From: Halieaceae bacterium
GTDB lineage: Bacteria; Pseudomonadota; Gammaproteobacteria; Pseudomonadales; Halieaceae
DNA length: 64,000 nucleotides
Direction: 5' to 3'
Assembly (NCBI GenBank): GCA_902520195.1
Contig: CABYND010000002.1
Location: 161,930 to 225,929, forward strand
This document shows positions 53,121 to 64,000 of the stretch, piece after piece. How positions within the stretch are numbered: position 1 is the stretch's first letter; each line of letters starts with the position of its first letter. The notes under the pieces are model-generated. The model ran no database searches. It was not told the DNA's origin and was given only the letters and a program-made list of their open reading frames with translations. The position numbers were made by a program, and so were the translations under genes.

Positions 53121-53588
53121 TTAAGGGGTGAGGTCCCGAATATAGCCGAGCACATTGGGGTAGTGCGTTGTGGGGGTACCGGTGGCTCGCAGGGCTGCGA
53201 CAGCCTCATTGGATACGGCGCCGTACAGCTCAACGGTAAAGACATCCAAGAGTGGTGAGACCTCCTCGAGGTATGCCCCCAAATCTGCATTGTTGAGATG
53301 GAAGATGAGCGCCTCGCTGTTTTCATAGACCTCGGTCCAGATAAAGCCCTGAGGGTCGGACGGATCCTGATCGAAGGTATGCAACAACATTCCGGGCTCC
53401 CCAGCCTCCACCTTTTTGTCGACGGCGGCAGACAGCGCCACCACTTGATCTGCCTGATCAGGCAATGCATGCAATCGCGCAATCAGGACAAAAGCCGATG
53501 GTCCTGCGGGCAAGGTGTTCTGAGCCTGCACCGCTGAGGACAACCCGGCCACCGCCAAGGTCAGAATAAAAAATAGATTACGCAACAT
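53121..53588 (-). CDS. Secreted antibiotic-biosynthesis-monooxygenase (ABM) domain protein
   Basis: Signal peptide; FVLIARLHALPDQADQVVALSAAVDKKVEAGEPGMLLHTFDQDPSDPQGFIWTEVYENSEALIFHLNNADLGAYLEEVSPLL. Confidence 0.85.
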   Translation of the reverse strand: MLRNLFFILTLAVAGLSSAVQAQNTLPAGPSAFVLIARLHALPDQADQVVALSAAVDKKVEAGEPGMLLHTFDQDPSDPQGFIWTEVYENSEALIFHLNNADLGAYLEEVSPLLDVFTVELYGAVSNEAVAALRATGTPTTHYPNVLGYIRDLTP

Positions 53589-53817
53589 GCTGAGCCCCCA
53601 ATTCATTAGAGGCGTCAGCTTAGACGAATCCGTCATCTTCTGCGAAATTTTGCTCCTTCATCTGAGCTTCGCTGATGGCCAGAGTGTTTAGGCCCAACTT
53701 AAGCGGCCTGCGAGCCTGAGAAGCACGCCGAGAAAACAACCGAATGGATGAACATACCGTTCTTGAGCACTTGGGCAATCTGGGGGTCATCCTGCTTGCC
53801 GTCCGGCCTCCACCTCA

Positions 53818-54192
53818 GTGCATTACCTGTTTCTAGCACACTTGAAGCGCGGCGCGCGGCTGGCACTGAAATTCCCTCAGATCAGGCTAGGCTATGGCGT
53901 GATCGTCTCGCTGGTCGCCCATTTCATTGAAGTCGCCCTGTTCGCGTCCGCATACAAGGTGTCGATTGAGTCGGACTTTGGGACGCTCGAGGGTAACTTT
54001 CAGGTCTCGATTGCGGACCACCTCTACTTCTCTTACGCGGCGTTCACTACCGTAGGGTTTAGCGACATCGTGCCGACAAGGCCACTACGGTTGCTGGCGG
54101 GTATGGAAGCCCTCACGAGCTTCGTGCTGATCACCTGGACGGCGTCGTATCTATATTTTGAAATGACCCAACTATGGCGAATTCAAGACTGA
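53818..54192 (+). CDS. Ion channel (Ion_trans_2-type, potassium-channel pore); N-terminus possibly frameshifted
   Basis: Pore DHLYFSYAAFTTVGFSDIVPTRPLRLLAGMEALTSFVLI; first helix partly in another frame at 53744. Confidence 0.75.
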   Translation: MHYLFLAHLKRGARLALKFPQIRLGYGVIVSLVAHFIEVALFASAYKVSIESDFGTLEGNFQVSIADHLYFSYAAFTTVGFSDIVPTRPLRLLAGMEALTSFVLITWTASYLYFEMTQLWRIQD

Positions 54193-54196
54193 GGGT

Positions 54197-54415
54197 CTAA
54201 CTGGGGTCGATCAACGCAAACCGCGGTACCACGCCATCCGGCGTCTCAACGCTTTCCTGAAACATCGACAACGGCCGCACCCAGAGCCCACGGCCGCCGT
54301 ATTCGGGTCGGTACACCACCAGCGCCTCCCCAGTTTCTTAATGCTGGGCCACACCCATCACGGTGTACTCACCACACTTGTAGTGGCGGTATCGGCCCAG
54401 CGCGAGGTCGCTCAT
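54197..54415 (-). pseudogene. DUF1653 protein interrupted by one in-frame TAA
   Basis: Minus strand: MSDLALGRYRHYKCGEYTVMGVAQH*ETGEALVVYRPEYGGRGLWVRPLSMFQESVETPDGVVPRFALIDPS*; internal stop at 54338-54340; ATGA overlap with rdgC stop. Confidence 0.85.
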
Positions 54416-55314
54416 TCGGCGATCCCGCCAAATGCTTTGATCAAGTCAGCCTGCAGGCCCGCGAGAATCTCACAGAGAATCAGAAAGTCCGCATCCGCCC
54501 GGGCTAAGGGGTCTTCAACCAGCTCGTCGTTCGCTTCACGAATGGCATCGCTGAACTTCAGGCGACGCAGAGACAGGTCTTTATCGACCACGGCTGCAAC
54601 CCGCGCACCCCACTCCAATGTCAGTTTCTCAACCTGATGGCCCGAGGCGAGGTGTGCCAACACCTCCTCGCTATCGAGGGGCACGCCGCGCACCTTCACA
54701 GAACTGCCCTCCTCGCGCTGATTGGCAAAATCGGCCTCGTCACCCAGCTCAATCGCCTCGGGAATGCCGCCCTGCATCAGCCATTGGGTCATCATGTGGG
54801 CGGGGGCTTTTTGGGTTTCGGGCAAGACAGCAGGTAAGTTGCCGAGCGCCTCGCGCAGATGATTGAGCACCTCTTCCGAGCGCCCGGCGCTGCTACTGTC
54901 AATCCAGACCCACCCGGCTTGATCAGCAATGATCGCGCGGATCGTGCTGGAGCGGGAAAAAGCGCGAGGCAACAGATCTTGCATGACCTCATCGGTCAGA
55001 GCCAATCGCTCACGACGACTGACCTTGCGCCCCTGCGCCTTGGCAATTTGCGCGCAGCGCACATTGGCCTGCTCGCGCACTACCGTCGCAGGCAGGAGCT
55101 TCTCCTCACGCTTTAGGCGCACCATCCAGTAAGGCCCTGCCGCATGGACCAGTGCCGAGGCTGCATCATCCAGCGCCGGCACCCACCCCAAGCTGCTCGC
55201 CTGAGCCGGCGTGCAGCTTGAGAAAGTCCGGGACTCCAGGCGGCGTTCCAACTCCTCGGCGTCGAGGCCGAGACGGCTGGGTAATCGGTAAGGTCGAAGC
55301 GCGCGGAACCACAT
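54412..55314 (-). CDS. rdgC: Recombination-associated protein RdgC
   Basis: MWFRALRPYRLPSRLGLDAEELERRLESRTFSSCTPAQASSLGWVPAL... Confidence 0.95.
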   Translation of the reverse strand: MWFRALRPYRLPSRLGLDAEELERRLESRTFSSCTPAQASSLGWVPALDDAASALVHAAGPYWMVRLKREEKLLPATVVREQANVRCAQIAKAQGRKVSRRERLALTDEVMQDLLPRAFSRSSTIRAIIADQAGWVWIDSSSAGRSEEVLNHLREALGNLPAVLPETQKAPAHMMTQWLMQGGIPEAIELGDEADFANQREEGSSVKVRGVPLDSEEVLAHLASGHQVEKLTLEWGARVAAVVDKDLSLRRLKFSDAIREANDELVEDPLARADADFLILCEILAGLQADLIKAFGGIAE

Positions 55315-55424
55315 AAAGCAAATATCCAGAGGGTGTCATGATCGGGGGCCGCGCAGTGTATCGAATTCTTCGCCAGCGGGTGGGACTTGGCCTAAAATCG
55401 TTCTGTCTACACCGGGAGCAACTC

Positions 55425-55865
55425 ATGCGATACCTCCACACAATGATCCGCGCCGCCAATCTCGATGACACCCTCGACTTCTTTGTCGACAAGCTGGGGC
55501 TGGTCGAGGCCTACCGGTATGACAATGACGCCGGGCGCTTCACGCTGGTCTTTCTCAGCGCGCCAGATGATCTGGAAGGCGCCAAGGCACGGCAGGCGCC
55601 GCTGGTGGAGATCACCCACAACTGGGACGCCGAGACCTACGATGGCGGGCGCAATTTTGGGCACCTGGCGTATCAGGTCGACGATATCTATGCGAGCTGT
55701 CAGCAGCTGCTGGATAAAGGCGTAACGCTAAATCGCCCACCCCGCGACGGACGCATGGCGTTTATCCGCTCGCCCGACGGGATCTCGATTGAGTTATTGC
55801 AGTCCGGTGACGCCCTGCCGCTGCAAGAACCATGGCAGTCGATGGAGAACATCGGGGAGTGGTAA
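55425..55865 (+). CDS. VOC family / lactoylglutathione lyase-like protein
   Basis: MRYLHTMIRAANLDDTLDFFVDKLGLVEAYRYDNDAGRFTLVFLSAP...NFGHLAYQVDDIYASCQQLLDKGV. Confidence 0.88.
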   Translation: MRYLHTMIRAANLDDTLDFFVDKLGLVEAYRYDNDAGRFTLVFLSAPDDLEGAKARQAPLVEITHNWDAETYDGGRNFGHLAYQVDDIYASCQQLLDKGVTLNRPPRDGRMAFIRSPDGISIELLQSGDALPLQEPWQSMENIGEW

Positions 55866-55868
55866 CTC

Positions 55869-56570
55869 CTAGCGGTAAAGGAAGGCCAACATCCAGCGCG
55901 CAACGCGATCTCCCTCGTGCTGGCGCCACTCGAAACTCGCCATGCCCTCTGCCACCCGCTCCGCACCGATCATGTCGTGGCGAAAGTTCATGATCTCTCG
56001 CGAGTACTCGGGAATGAATTCGGGATGACCCTGAAAGGTCAGGATGTGCTCCCCTAAGGTCATACCGGCCACCTCGCAGTGGTCATTGGTGGCAATCAAT
56101 TGGGCGCCGGGGGGCATAGCCATCACCTGATCCTGGTGTGAGGCCAGCAGACAGAATTGATCGCCATCGGCCAGATCGAACGCCGCTTGGTCGACGTTGT
56201 AGCAATTTACGCCCACGCCCCAGCCCTTATCAGACTTACCAACTGTCCCGCCCAACGCCTGGGCCACGAGCTGGTGACCAAAACAGATACCAATCACCTT
56301 TCGCCGTGCGGCGTGGCACTGGCGCACGAAGCCTTCCAATGCGCGGATCCAATCCTTGTGGTCGTAAACGCTGCTCTTACTCCCGGTAATCAAGAAGCCA
56401 TCTGCCGCCTCAACGGTGTCGGGCAGTTCACCCGCCTCTACATTCCAAATGGTAAACGTCAGAGCGTCGTCCTCGGCCAATAACAGGCGTTCGAACATGT
56501 CCGGGTACTCACCGTAGGTGGGCACCCACTCTGGCCTGACGGAATCGGTGCGCAAAATACCGATGTGCAT
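55869..56570 (-). CDS. Type 1 glutamine amidotransferase
   Basis: GFLITGSKSSVYDHKDWI, KVIGICFGHQLVAQALGG, ILTFQGHPEF. Confidence 0.9.
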   Translation of the reverse strand: MHIGILRTDSVRPEWVPTYGEYPDMFERLLLAEDDALTFTIWNVEAGELPDTVEAADGFLITGSKSSVYDHKDWIRALEGFVRQCHAARRKVIGICFGHQLVAQALGGTVGKSDKGWGVGVNCYNVDQAAFDLADGDQFCLLASHQDQVMAMPPGAQLIATNDHCEVAGMTLGEHILTFQGHPEFIPEYSREIMNFRHDMIGAERVAEGMASFEWRQHEGDRVARWMLAFLYR

Positions 56571-57321
56571 ACTCTTGTGCTCCGCTACAACTACTAGCCC
56601 GCGGGCAATCCGCTACGGCGCGCCAGCGTACGCCAACTTGGCAATTCTGACAAAGTCATCAAACTGACACGGACTCGTCACAAAAAGGCCACATGCCGCG
56701 CCTACCGTTGGTGGTATGGCGATACTGTCGACGCTGCACCAGCGGGACGTGCGACTGTTGAAACAGCTCTTTTCACAGGGGCAACGGCGTCGCTCATTGA
56801 TACAGTTCTCGAGAATCGTTTTACTAAGTGGCGACGGGTGTCTGCAAGTCGTATTCCCCGTTACCGCCTGGTCGCTCGCCACACCCGCAGCCTCTGCCTA
56901 ATGCGAGCACGCTCCCCAATGACGAACAGGGAAATGTGGGGCGTCGTACTACGAACGTCGCCAGGTTCAAGTCAGACCTTGCAAGCGCCCGTGGGGTTGT
57001 CTGTAATTGCGGTTTCGAACTGATCTCGGAGTGTTTGCATTGGCGCAAACCGGTTCTCACGAGACCGCTGGCAAAACAGATGGAGCAGCTCTCCAACGGC
57101 GCGGCGCTCGAGACCCTGCATTATGCGACCGTCATGCGGCAGATCGACAACGAGCTGACCGCAAGCTGGTCAGCGGCACCCCCTCCGGCGCCGAACCCGT
57201 CTTTTCGGGATGTCAGCGCGCCGTTGGCAAGTTGGCTCGCCAACGGCGCAAAGACGCCTGTCGCCACCCTGGGATTGGCAATTTATGGGCAGTCCGCCGC
57301 CATTTAATACTGGTAGCGCTG

Positions 57322-59574
57322 ATGGTTTTCGGCACCCTGACCGCTACCGCGGTCAAGGCCGAGCCGAGCTACGTCGGTAATGCCGCCTGTGCCGGCTGCC
57401 ATGAGCGGGCCAGCGCCGACTGGACAGACTCCCATCACGATCTGGCGATGCAGGAGGCCACACCCGAGACGGTCCTGGGCGACTTCAACCACGCGACCTT
57501 TGATTATTTTGGCGTAACCACGACCTTCAGCCAAAAAGGCGACGCCTTTTTCATTGAGACCGATAACGCCGCTGGCGAGCTGGAAACGTATCCGGTCGAG
57601 TATGTGTTTGGGGTTGAGCCCCTGCAGCAATATTTGCTGCCTCTTGGCAACGGCCGGTTGCAGGCACTCTCGGTTGCCTGGGATACCCGGCCCAAGAGCG
57701 AGGGCGGGCAGCGGTGGTATCACCTCTACCCCGACGAGCCCATCGCAGCCGGTGACCCGTTGCATTGGACGGGTGGATTCTTCAATTGGAATACCAGCTG
57801 TGCGGAATGCCATAGCACCGACGTCGAGAAACGCTACGACGCGGGGAACGACCGGTTTGATACCCACTATGAACAAATCGATGTAGGCTGTGAGGCCTGT
57901 CATGGACCGGGAAGCGAGCACGTTGCACTCGCCAATGCGGGAAGCCTGTCTGCTGCCCAGACCGGGTTTGCAATGAGCCTCAAGGCGAGAGGCGCCTGGC
58001 AGTGGGCTGAAGGCGCCGATATCGCACAGCGCAGTGAACCCCTGACCACCAACCACCAGATTGATAGCTGCGCGCGATGTCACGCGCGGCGCGGCACCTT
58101 GGGCGAGTACCACCCGGGCAAGCCACTACTCGATACCCATCGCTTGGCCATCATCGAAGAGCCGCTTTACTGGCCCGACGGGCAGATCCGCGACGAAGTG
58201 TACGTTTACGGTTCGTTCATCCAGAGCAAGATGCATCAAGCTGGGGTGGCCTGCACCAACTGTCATAACCCACACAGCAACCAGTTGGTAGCGGAAGGCA
58301 ACGGCGTGTGTGCCCAGTGTCATCTGGCCAGCACCTACGACAACCCCACCCACCACCGGCACCCGGTCGCATCGGCCGGCAGCGCCTGCGTGGACTGCCA
58401 CATGCCGAGTCAGCTCTACATGAGGGTCGATTCGCGGCGCGATCACAGCATGCGCATCCCGCGGCCAGATCTTTCCATGAGCACTGGCGCACCCAATGCA
58501 TGCAATCAATGCCATACCGATCATAGTGCGGACTGGGCCTACTCGGCCTTGGTGGATTGGGGTGTGCGCTTTGCAGATCGCAGGAACCACCCTGCGCGCG
58601 CGTTTTACGCAGCTGGCCGCGGTGACGTGCGCGCCGTACCGGTGCTGTTAGAGACCGCCAACAATGCGGGCAATACCGCCATGCTGCGCGCCTCCGCGAT
58701 TACCCAGCTGGGTCGTCTGCTCCCGGAGCGGCTTATGCCCTCCCTTCCCTTGTGGTTAGAGAGCGACGACCCCCTGATTCGCTTGGCAGCGGCAGAGGCA
58801 GCGGAGCAACTGCCGCCAGAGCAACAACTCGAGCGCATGCTGCTATTGAGCCAAGATCCAGTGTTGGCGGTGAGAATGGTGGCAGCAGAACAATTAGCGG
58901 GACTAATGCCGCCCGCGGCCGGCATGCGTGAGTCGGAGACACCAGACTTGCCGGGGCAACAAGCGACCGTAGAGGAGCAACCGAAAGCAGCGAGTCCGTT
59001 GGACGCCCTCTTCGACGAGTACGTTCGCGTGCAGTCACAGCATCTCGACATGCCGTCGGTGCTCACCCAGCTGAGTGGCTTTCAGCAGGCCCGCGGCGAT
59101 GCCAAAGAGGCCGAGGCACTGTTGGTTTCAGCGCTTGAGAAAAATCGTCAGGCGAGCGCCAGTCGGGTGAATCTTGCAGACCTCTACCGCGCTCAAGGCA
59201 AAGAGGAAGCCGCGCGGGCAACGCTGGAAAGCGGGATAGCGCTTAATAAAAAGGATGCGTCTTTGTGGTTCAGTCTTGCCCTATTAGAGGTGCGGGAAGG
59301 CAATGGCGAGGCCGCACTGGGGGCCTTGGAAAAAGCCGCTTCACTGGAAGAAACGCCGAGCTACTACCACTACGTTTACGCCGTGGCCCAGCACGATCAA
59401 GGGCGGCCTGCAGACGCACTTGCGACGCTCAAAACAGCAAACCGTGCCGCGCCGGGTCAACCCAATGTGATCGCTGCCCTCATGCAATACAGCCAGCTAG
59501 CCGGCGATATGCAGGCGGCTCAGCGGTATCAAGCTGAGCTGCGCAACACGGCACAGGCGGCCGGGGTGCAATAG
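57322..59574 (+). CDS. Secreted multiheme c-type cytochrome with C-terminal HEAT/TPR-like repeats
   Basis: Eight CXXCH motifs (CAGCH, CAECH, CEACH, CARCH, CTNCH, CAQCH, CVDCH, CNQCH) then repeat-rich C-terminus; ATG 57322 proposed instead of ORF start 57007. Confidence 0.9.
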   Translation: MVFGTLTATAVKAEPSYVGNAACAGCHERASADWTDSHHDLAMQEATPETVLGDFNHATFDYFGVTTTFSQKGDAFFIETDNAAGELETYPVEYVFGVEPLQQYLLPLGNGRLQALSVAWDTRPKSEGGQRWYHLYPDEPIAAGDPLHWTGGFFNWNTSCAECHSTDVEKRYDAGNDRFDTHYEQIDVGCEACHGPGSEHVALANAGSLSAAQTGFAMSLKARGAWQWAEGADIAQRSEPLTTNHQIDSCARCHARRGTLGEYHPGKPLLDTHRLAIIEEPLYWPDGQIRDEVYVYGSFIQSKMHQAGVACTNCHNPHSNQLVAEGNGVCAQCHLASTYDNPTHHRHPVASAGSACVDCHMPSQLYMRVDSRRDHSMRIPRPDLSMSTGAPNACNQCHTDHSADWAYSALVDWGVRFADRRNHPARAFYAAGRGDVRAVPVLLETANNAGNTAMLRASAITQLGRLLPERLMPSLPLWLESDDPLIRLAAAEAAEQLPPEQQLERMLLLSQDPVLAVRMVAAEQLAGLMPPAAGMRESETPDLPGQQATVEEQPKAASPLDALFDEYVRVQSQHLDMPSVLTQLSGFQQARGDAKEAEALLVSALEKNRQASASRVNLADLYRAQGKEEAARATLESGIALNKKDASLWFSLALLEVREGNGEAALGALEKAASLEETPSYYHYVYAVAQHDQGRPADALATLKTANRAAPGQPNVIAALMQYSQLAGDMQAAQRYQAELRNTAQAAGVQ

Positions 59575-59581
59575 GCAGACG

Positions 59582-60157
59582 TTAGTTTGCGGGGACAAGT
59601 TGCAGCGCCACCGTGACAGGAATCACCCGACTGATGGCATTGAGGCCGGCGATCTCTTGCAGCGCAGCCACACCGCCCTCCAATCCGAACTCAGCGGCCG
59701 TCAGCAAAATGGGTTGGGCGGTCGTTGCGCTCACCCCTTGATCCGTCACCGCAACGTTCAGCTCCGCATCCTTGGTCACGGTCTGGCCATGCAAATCGAT
59801 TTGTAGCGCTACGTTGGTGACCCCACCATCGGACATCGCAGCAATGGCCTCGGCATCCAGTTGCGCGGTAATCACGGCGTCAGGATAGAGCCCCACTTCA
59901 AACAGCATCGTCTTCATACGCTCGTTGCGGATACCGATGGTCGTTTCAACCGAGTCCAACGCCACCCGTACCTCGACCTCACCAGCGTCAGTCACCGTAC
60001 CGGCAAGGGTCTCGAAGTGACTGACCTCGCCAATCATGTTGTTCTTGATCGACACAAACTGCACCTGCGAGCCGGGCCCGACCTGCCAATCTGCCTGCGC
60101 CAGCGGAGATAAAGTTGCTGCCGCGGCACAAGCCAATGCAAAACGCGTTTTCATCAT
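59582..60157 (-). CDS. YceI family periplasmic protein
   Basis: Signal peptide; ADWQVGPGSQVQFVSIKNNMIGEVSHFETLAGTVTDAGEVEVRVALDSVETTIGIRNERMKTMLFEV. Confidence 0.9.
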   Translation of the reverse strand: MMKTRFALACAAAATLSPLAQADWQVGPGSQVQFVSIKNNMIGEVSHFETLAGTVTDAGEVEVRVALDSVETTIGIRNERMKTMLFEVGLYPDAVITAQLDAEAIAAMSDGGVTNVALQIDLHGQTVTKDAELNVAVTDQGVSATTAQPILLTAAEFGLEGGVAALQEIAGLNAISRVIPVTVALQLVPAN

Positions 60158-60460
60158 GTTTGCTCCTTTGCACGCCGACATAGCGCTCGGCGATGACTGC
60201 TGACTATACGAGGTCTGTGACGCTCTGGACTCGAGGGCATCACGCCGTGGCGAGACGACATCCGAGGTGCTGCCAAAGTACCTGCTACCCACCTCCACAC
60301 TGTAGTGAAAAGCAGAGGCTAGCAACGAGTCCAAGAGGTAGGACCCCACCAATGCTAAACCGCCCTAACCACAGAGCCTCAAGGTATGAGACCTGTAACT
60401 TGCAACTGGAAATTAAACACGGAGAACCCGAGAGCGACGATGGATACAGCAGGCTCTGCG

Positions 60461-62353
<1,893 letters not shown>

Positions 62354-62433
62354 CTACTGCAGCTCGTGTAATACGGTTGGCGTTGTGGCCGGCTCGCTAT
62401 CGCGCAAATACCACCCGGTGTAACAATCTCGTT

Positions 62434-63258
62434 TTACGCGTAACCCGGCGAGTTCAGGTCCACGGCAAATGTCTCATCGGTGACCCTAAGCACGGTGGTT
62501 TCCCAAGCGCCTGACTCATGTAGCGTCAGCATTCGGCATCCGGGCGCCTGCGCATCCACCTGAAAATCCTTTGAGTTGGGCGCAAATTGAATGCAGGTCG
62601 AAGGGACCGTCAGGCATTGTACGCCCTGATACGTCTGCGCAGAATCCTGATGGACGTGGCCCGAGATCACCACCGCTTTCTCATCCAGAGGGGCCAGCCG
62701 CTGCAGCGCTGCTTGCGCGTTCTCGGCGCCAATCTCATCCAACCATGCGCAGCCCACTGGCATCAGCGGATGATGGGTCGCAACCAGTAACGGCCTGCCC
62801 GTTGTCTGTGCATGATCAACCGCCTGCTCCAGCGCCTGAATCTCTGGGTCAGCCAAGCGCCCCGCCACGACCCCGGAATGCTGGGTATTCAGCAAGAGTA
62901 TGTCCCAGTGGGGTAGCTGAACCGTTCGCTTGAAATGCGACTTTAGCGGATGGTCGTCCGAACACACGGCATCGTGATTGCCGGGTAGCCAGAAACTCGG
63001 CACCCCGAGCGGCGCCAGCGCCTCATCCAGCCGGCCATAAGCCTCCTCCGCTTCATCGCCGGAGAGATCACCGGTAAGTAGCAGCGCGTCGATCGGGCCT
63101 TGAGCTGCGACCAAACGGCAAACTGCGGCGAGGGACCTGTCAGTATCGATACCCACCAGCTGGCCGCCGGGCTCACGCATCAAATGCGTGTCAGACAGTT
63201 GTACTACGCGGCTGGAGGCAGCCGTTTCAAGTGTGGCCACGCCACTGAGCGCGTTCAT
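62434..63258 (-). CDS. cpdA: 3',5'-cyclic AMP phosphodiesterase CpdA
   Basis: VVQLSDTHLMREPGGQLVGIDTDRSLAAVCRLV, LLTGDLSGDEAEEAY, WLPGNHD, VVISGHVHQD; next to parE. Confidence 0.93.
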   Translation of the reverse strand: MNALSGVATLETAASSRVVQLSDTHLMREPGGQLVGIDTDRSLAAVCRLVAAQGPIDALLLTGDLSGDEAEEAYGRLDEALAPLGVPSFWLPGNHDAVCSDDHPLKSHFKRTVQLPHWDILLLNTQHSGVVAGRLADPEIQALEQAVDHAQTTGRPLLVATHHPLMPVGCAWLDEIGAENAQAALQRLAPLDEKAVVISGHVHQDSAQTYQGVQCLTVPSTCIQFAPNSKDFQVDAQAPGCRMLTLHESGAWETTVLRVTDETFAVDLNSPGYA

Positions 63259-63746
63259 GGTGAGGGTTGGTCGGGTTCTGGCAAGACAGCGTCTACTGAC
63301 CGGCCATTGTTCAGGCAAAACTCCATCAGCTCTGCCGCAAAGCGGTTCTGCTGAAACTTTTCGTCACGCTGCAACATGTCGGGGTTGGGGTAGCGGTAGC
63401 GGGCCTCGAAGCGCCGGGAGGTGCTGCAGTGGACAACCTCGGCCATTCTGGCATCGTGATACAGGCGCAGATCAAAGTAGCTGTTAGCCCCAAAATCAGA
63501 CAGCACGCCCTGGTAGCGAAGCCGCATATCCGTGGTGTAACGATCCCGCGCAGTAACCTCGAGCACCACCGAGACCTCACCAGCCTCAAAAATGCATCGG
63601 CTCTCCTGCTCATAGGCGGGAAAAAGGCGCATCAGACGGTGGTAATTGGCCTCACACTGGGCGTGCAGGTCCGACAGGTCAATGTGATAGCCCTTTCTCA
63701 GTCTGCAGCGCGGCTGCGCTTGTCTGGTTTTGTCCACCATACCCAC
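63255..63746 (-). CDS. DUF1249 family protein (YqiB-like)
   Basis: HIDLSDLHAQCEANYHRLMRLFPAYEQESRCIFEAGEVSVVLEVTARDRYTTDMRL...MAEVVHCSTSRRFEARYRYPNPDMLQRDEKFQQNRFAAELMEFCLNNG. Confidence 0.9.
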   Translation of the reverse strand: MGMVDKTRQAQPRCRLRKGYHIDLSDLHAQCEANYHRLMRLFPAYEQESRCIFEAGEVSVVLEVTARDRYTTDMRLRYQGVLSDFGANSYFDLRLYHDARMAEVVHCSTSRRFEARYRYPNPDMLQRDEKFQQNRFAAELMEFCLNNGRSVDAVLPEPDQPSP

Positions 63747-63864
63747 AGTGTAGCAAGCCGCTCAGGCCCGGGAACTGCCAAAATGTTGTCGGATTTGACG
63801 CCGCAAAAGCCAATGGCAGAGTGGTAGACTCCCGTCCCCTTACTGATTCAGGCCCTGCAAAGCC

Positions 63865-64000
63865 ATGCCGACATCGCCTCTCACTACTCGAGCACTGACC
63901 ACCGCCTTCTTAAGCGGTGCGCTCTGTGTTGCAGCGCAGGCCGATACGCTGGTGGACATTTATGAGCTCGCGCTGGAGAACGACGCGCAGCTCAAGGCGC
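63865..64000 (+). CDS. tolC: TolC family outer membrane channel, 5' fragment cut by window end
   Basis: MPTSPLTTRALTTAFLSGALCVAAQADTLVDIYELALENDAQLKA...; canonical neighbourhood of cpdA/parE. Confidence 0.8.
   Translation, partial: MPTSPLTTRALTTAFLSGALCVAAQADTLVDIYELALENDAQLKA

Noticed and set aside
57007-57321. N-terminal extension of the multiheme cytochrome ORF
   Set aside because: The extension lacks protein-like character and hides the signal peptide; ATG 57322 gives a normal export signal.

Overview
Gammaproteobacterial chromosomal window, probably a marine OM60/NOR5-like (Halieaceae-type) lineage; this placement is inferred from gene content and not tested. Housekeeping blocks dominate: efp, serB, a YtjB/AhpA-like membrane gene, parC, typA, glutamine synthetases GSII and GSI, a DUF4124 gene plus ntrBC, secB-grx-rhodanese, gpmI-envC-ctp, hisBHAF, mutY-yggX, an RND efflux pair, tRNA-Phe, rdgC, and parE-cpdA-DUF1249-tolC. 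Three accessory stretches interrupt this backbone. (1) About 19.9-32.7 kb lies between the convergent ctp and hisF. It looks AT-richer and holds a divergent catabolic cluster: TSUP permease, acetamidase/formamidase and TonB receptor facing Rieske oxygenase, DODA-type extradiol dioxygenase, two VOC proteins, zinc-type ADH, O-methyltransferase and amidohydrolase. It has no recognisable regulator or mobility gene, and I could not assign it to a known pathway. (2) About 41.4-49.7 kb, directly downstream of tRNA-Phe, carries mostly orphan small or membrane ORFs and four copies of an unfamiliar intergenic repeat (a G/C palindrome followed by TAACTGCCGTTGTGATTGTGATGGTTACCGCCCAGATACATTAGG). (3) About 49.7-54.4 kb has a second Rieske oxygenase with SnoaL/ABM proteins, and several interrupted genes missed by the ORF track, including a DUF1653 gene with one in-frame TAA translationally coupled to rdgC. 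Regulatory signals read directly include divergent sigma54 -24/-12 promoters for the two glutamine synthetases and a perfect NtrC-type palindrome upstream of ntrBC. No CRISPR array, intact transposase, integrase or rRNA was seen.
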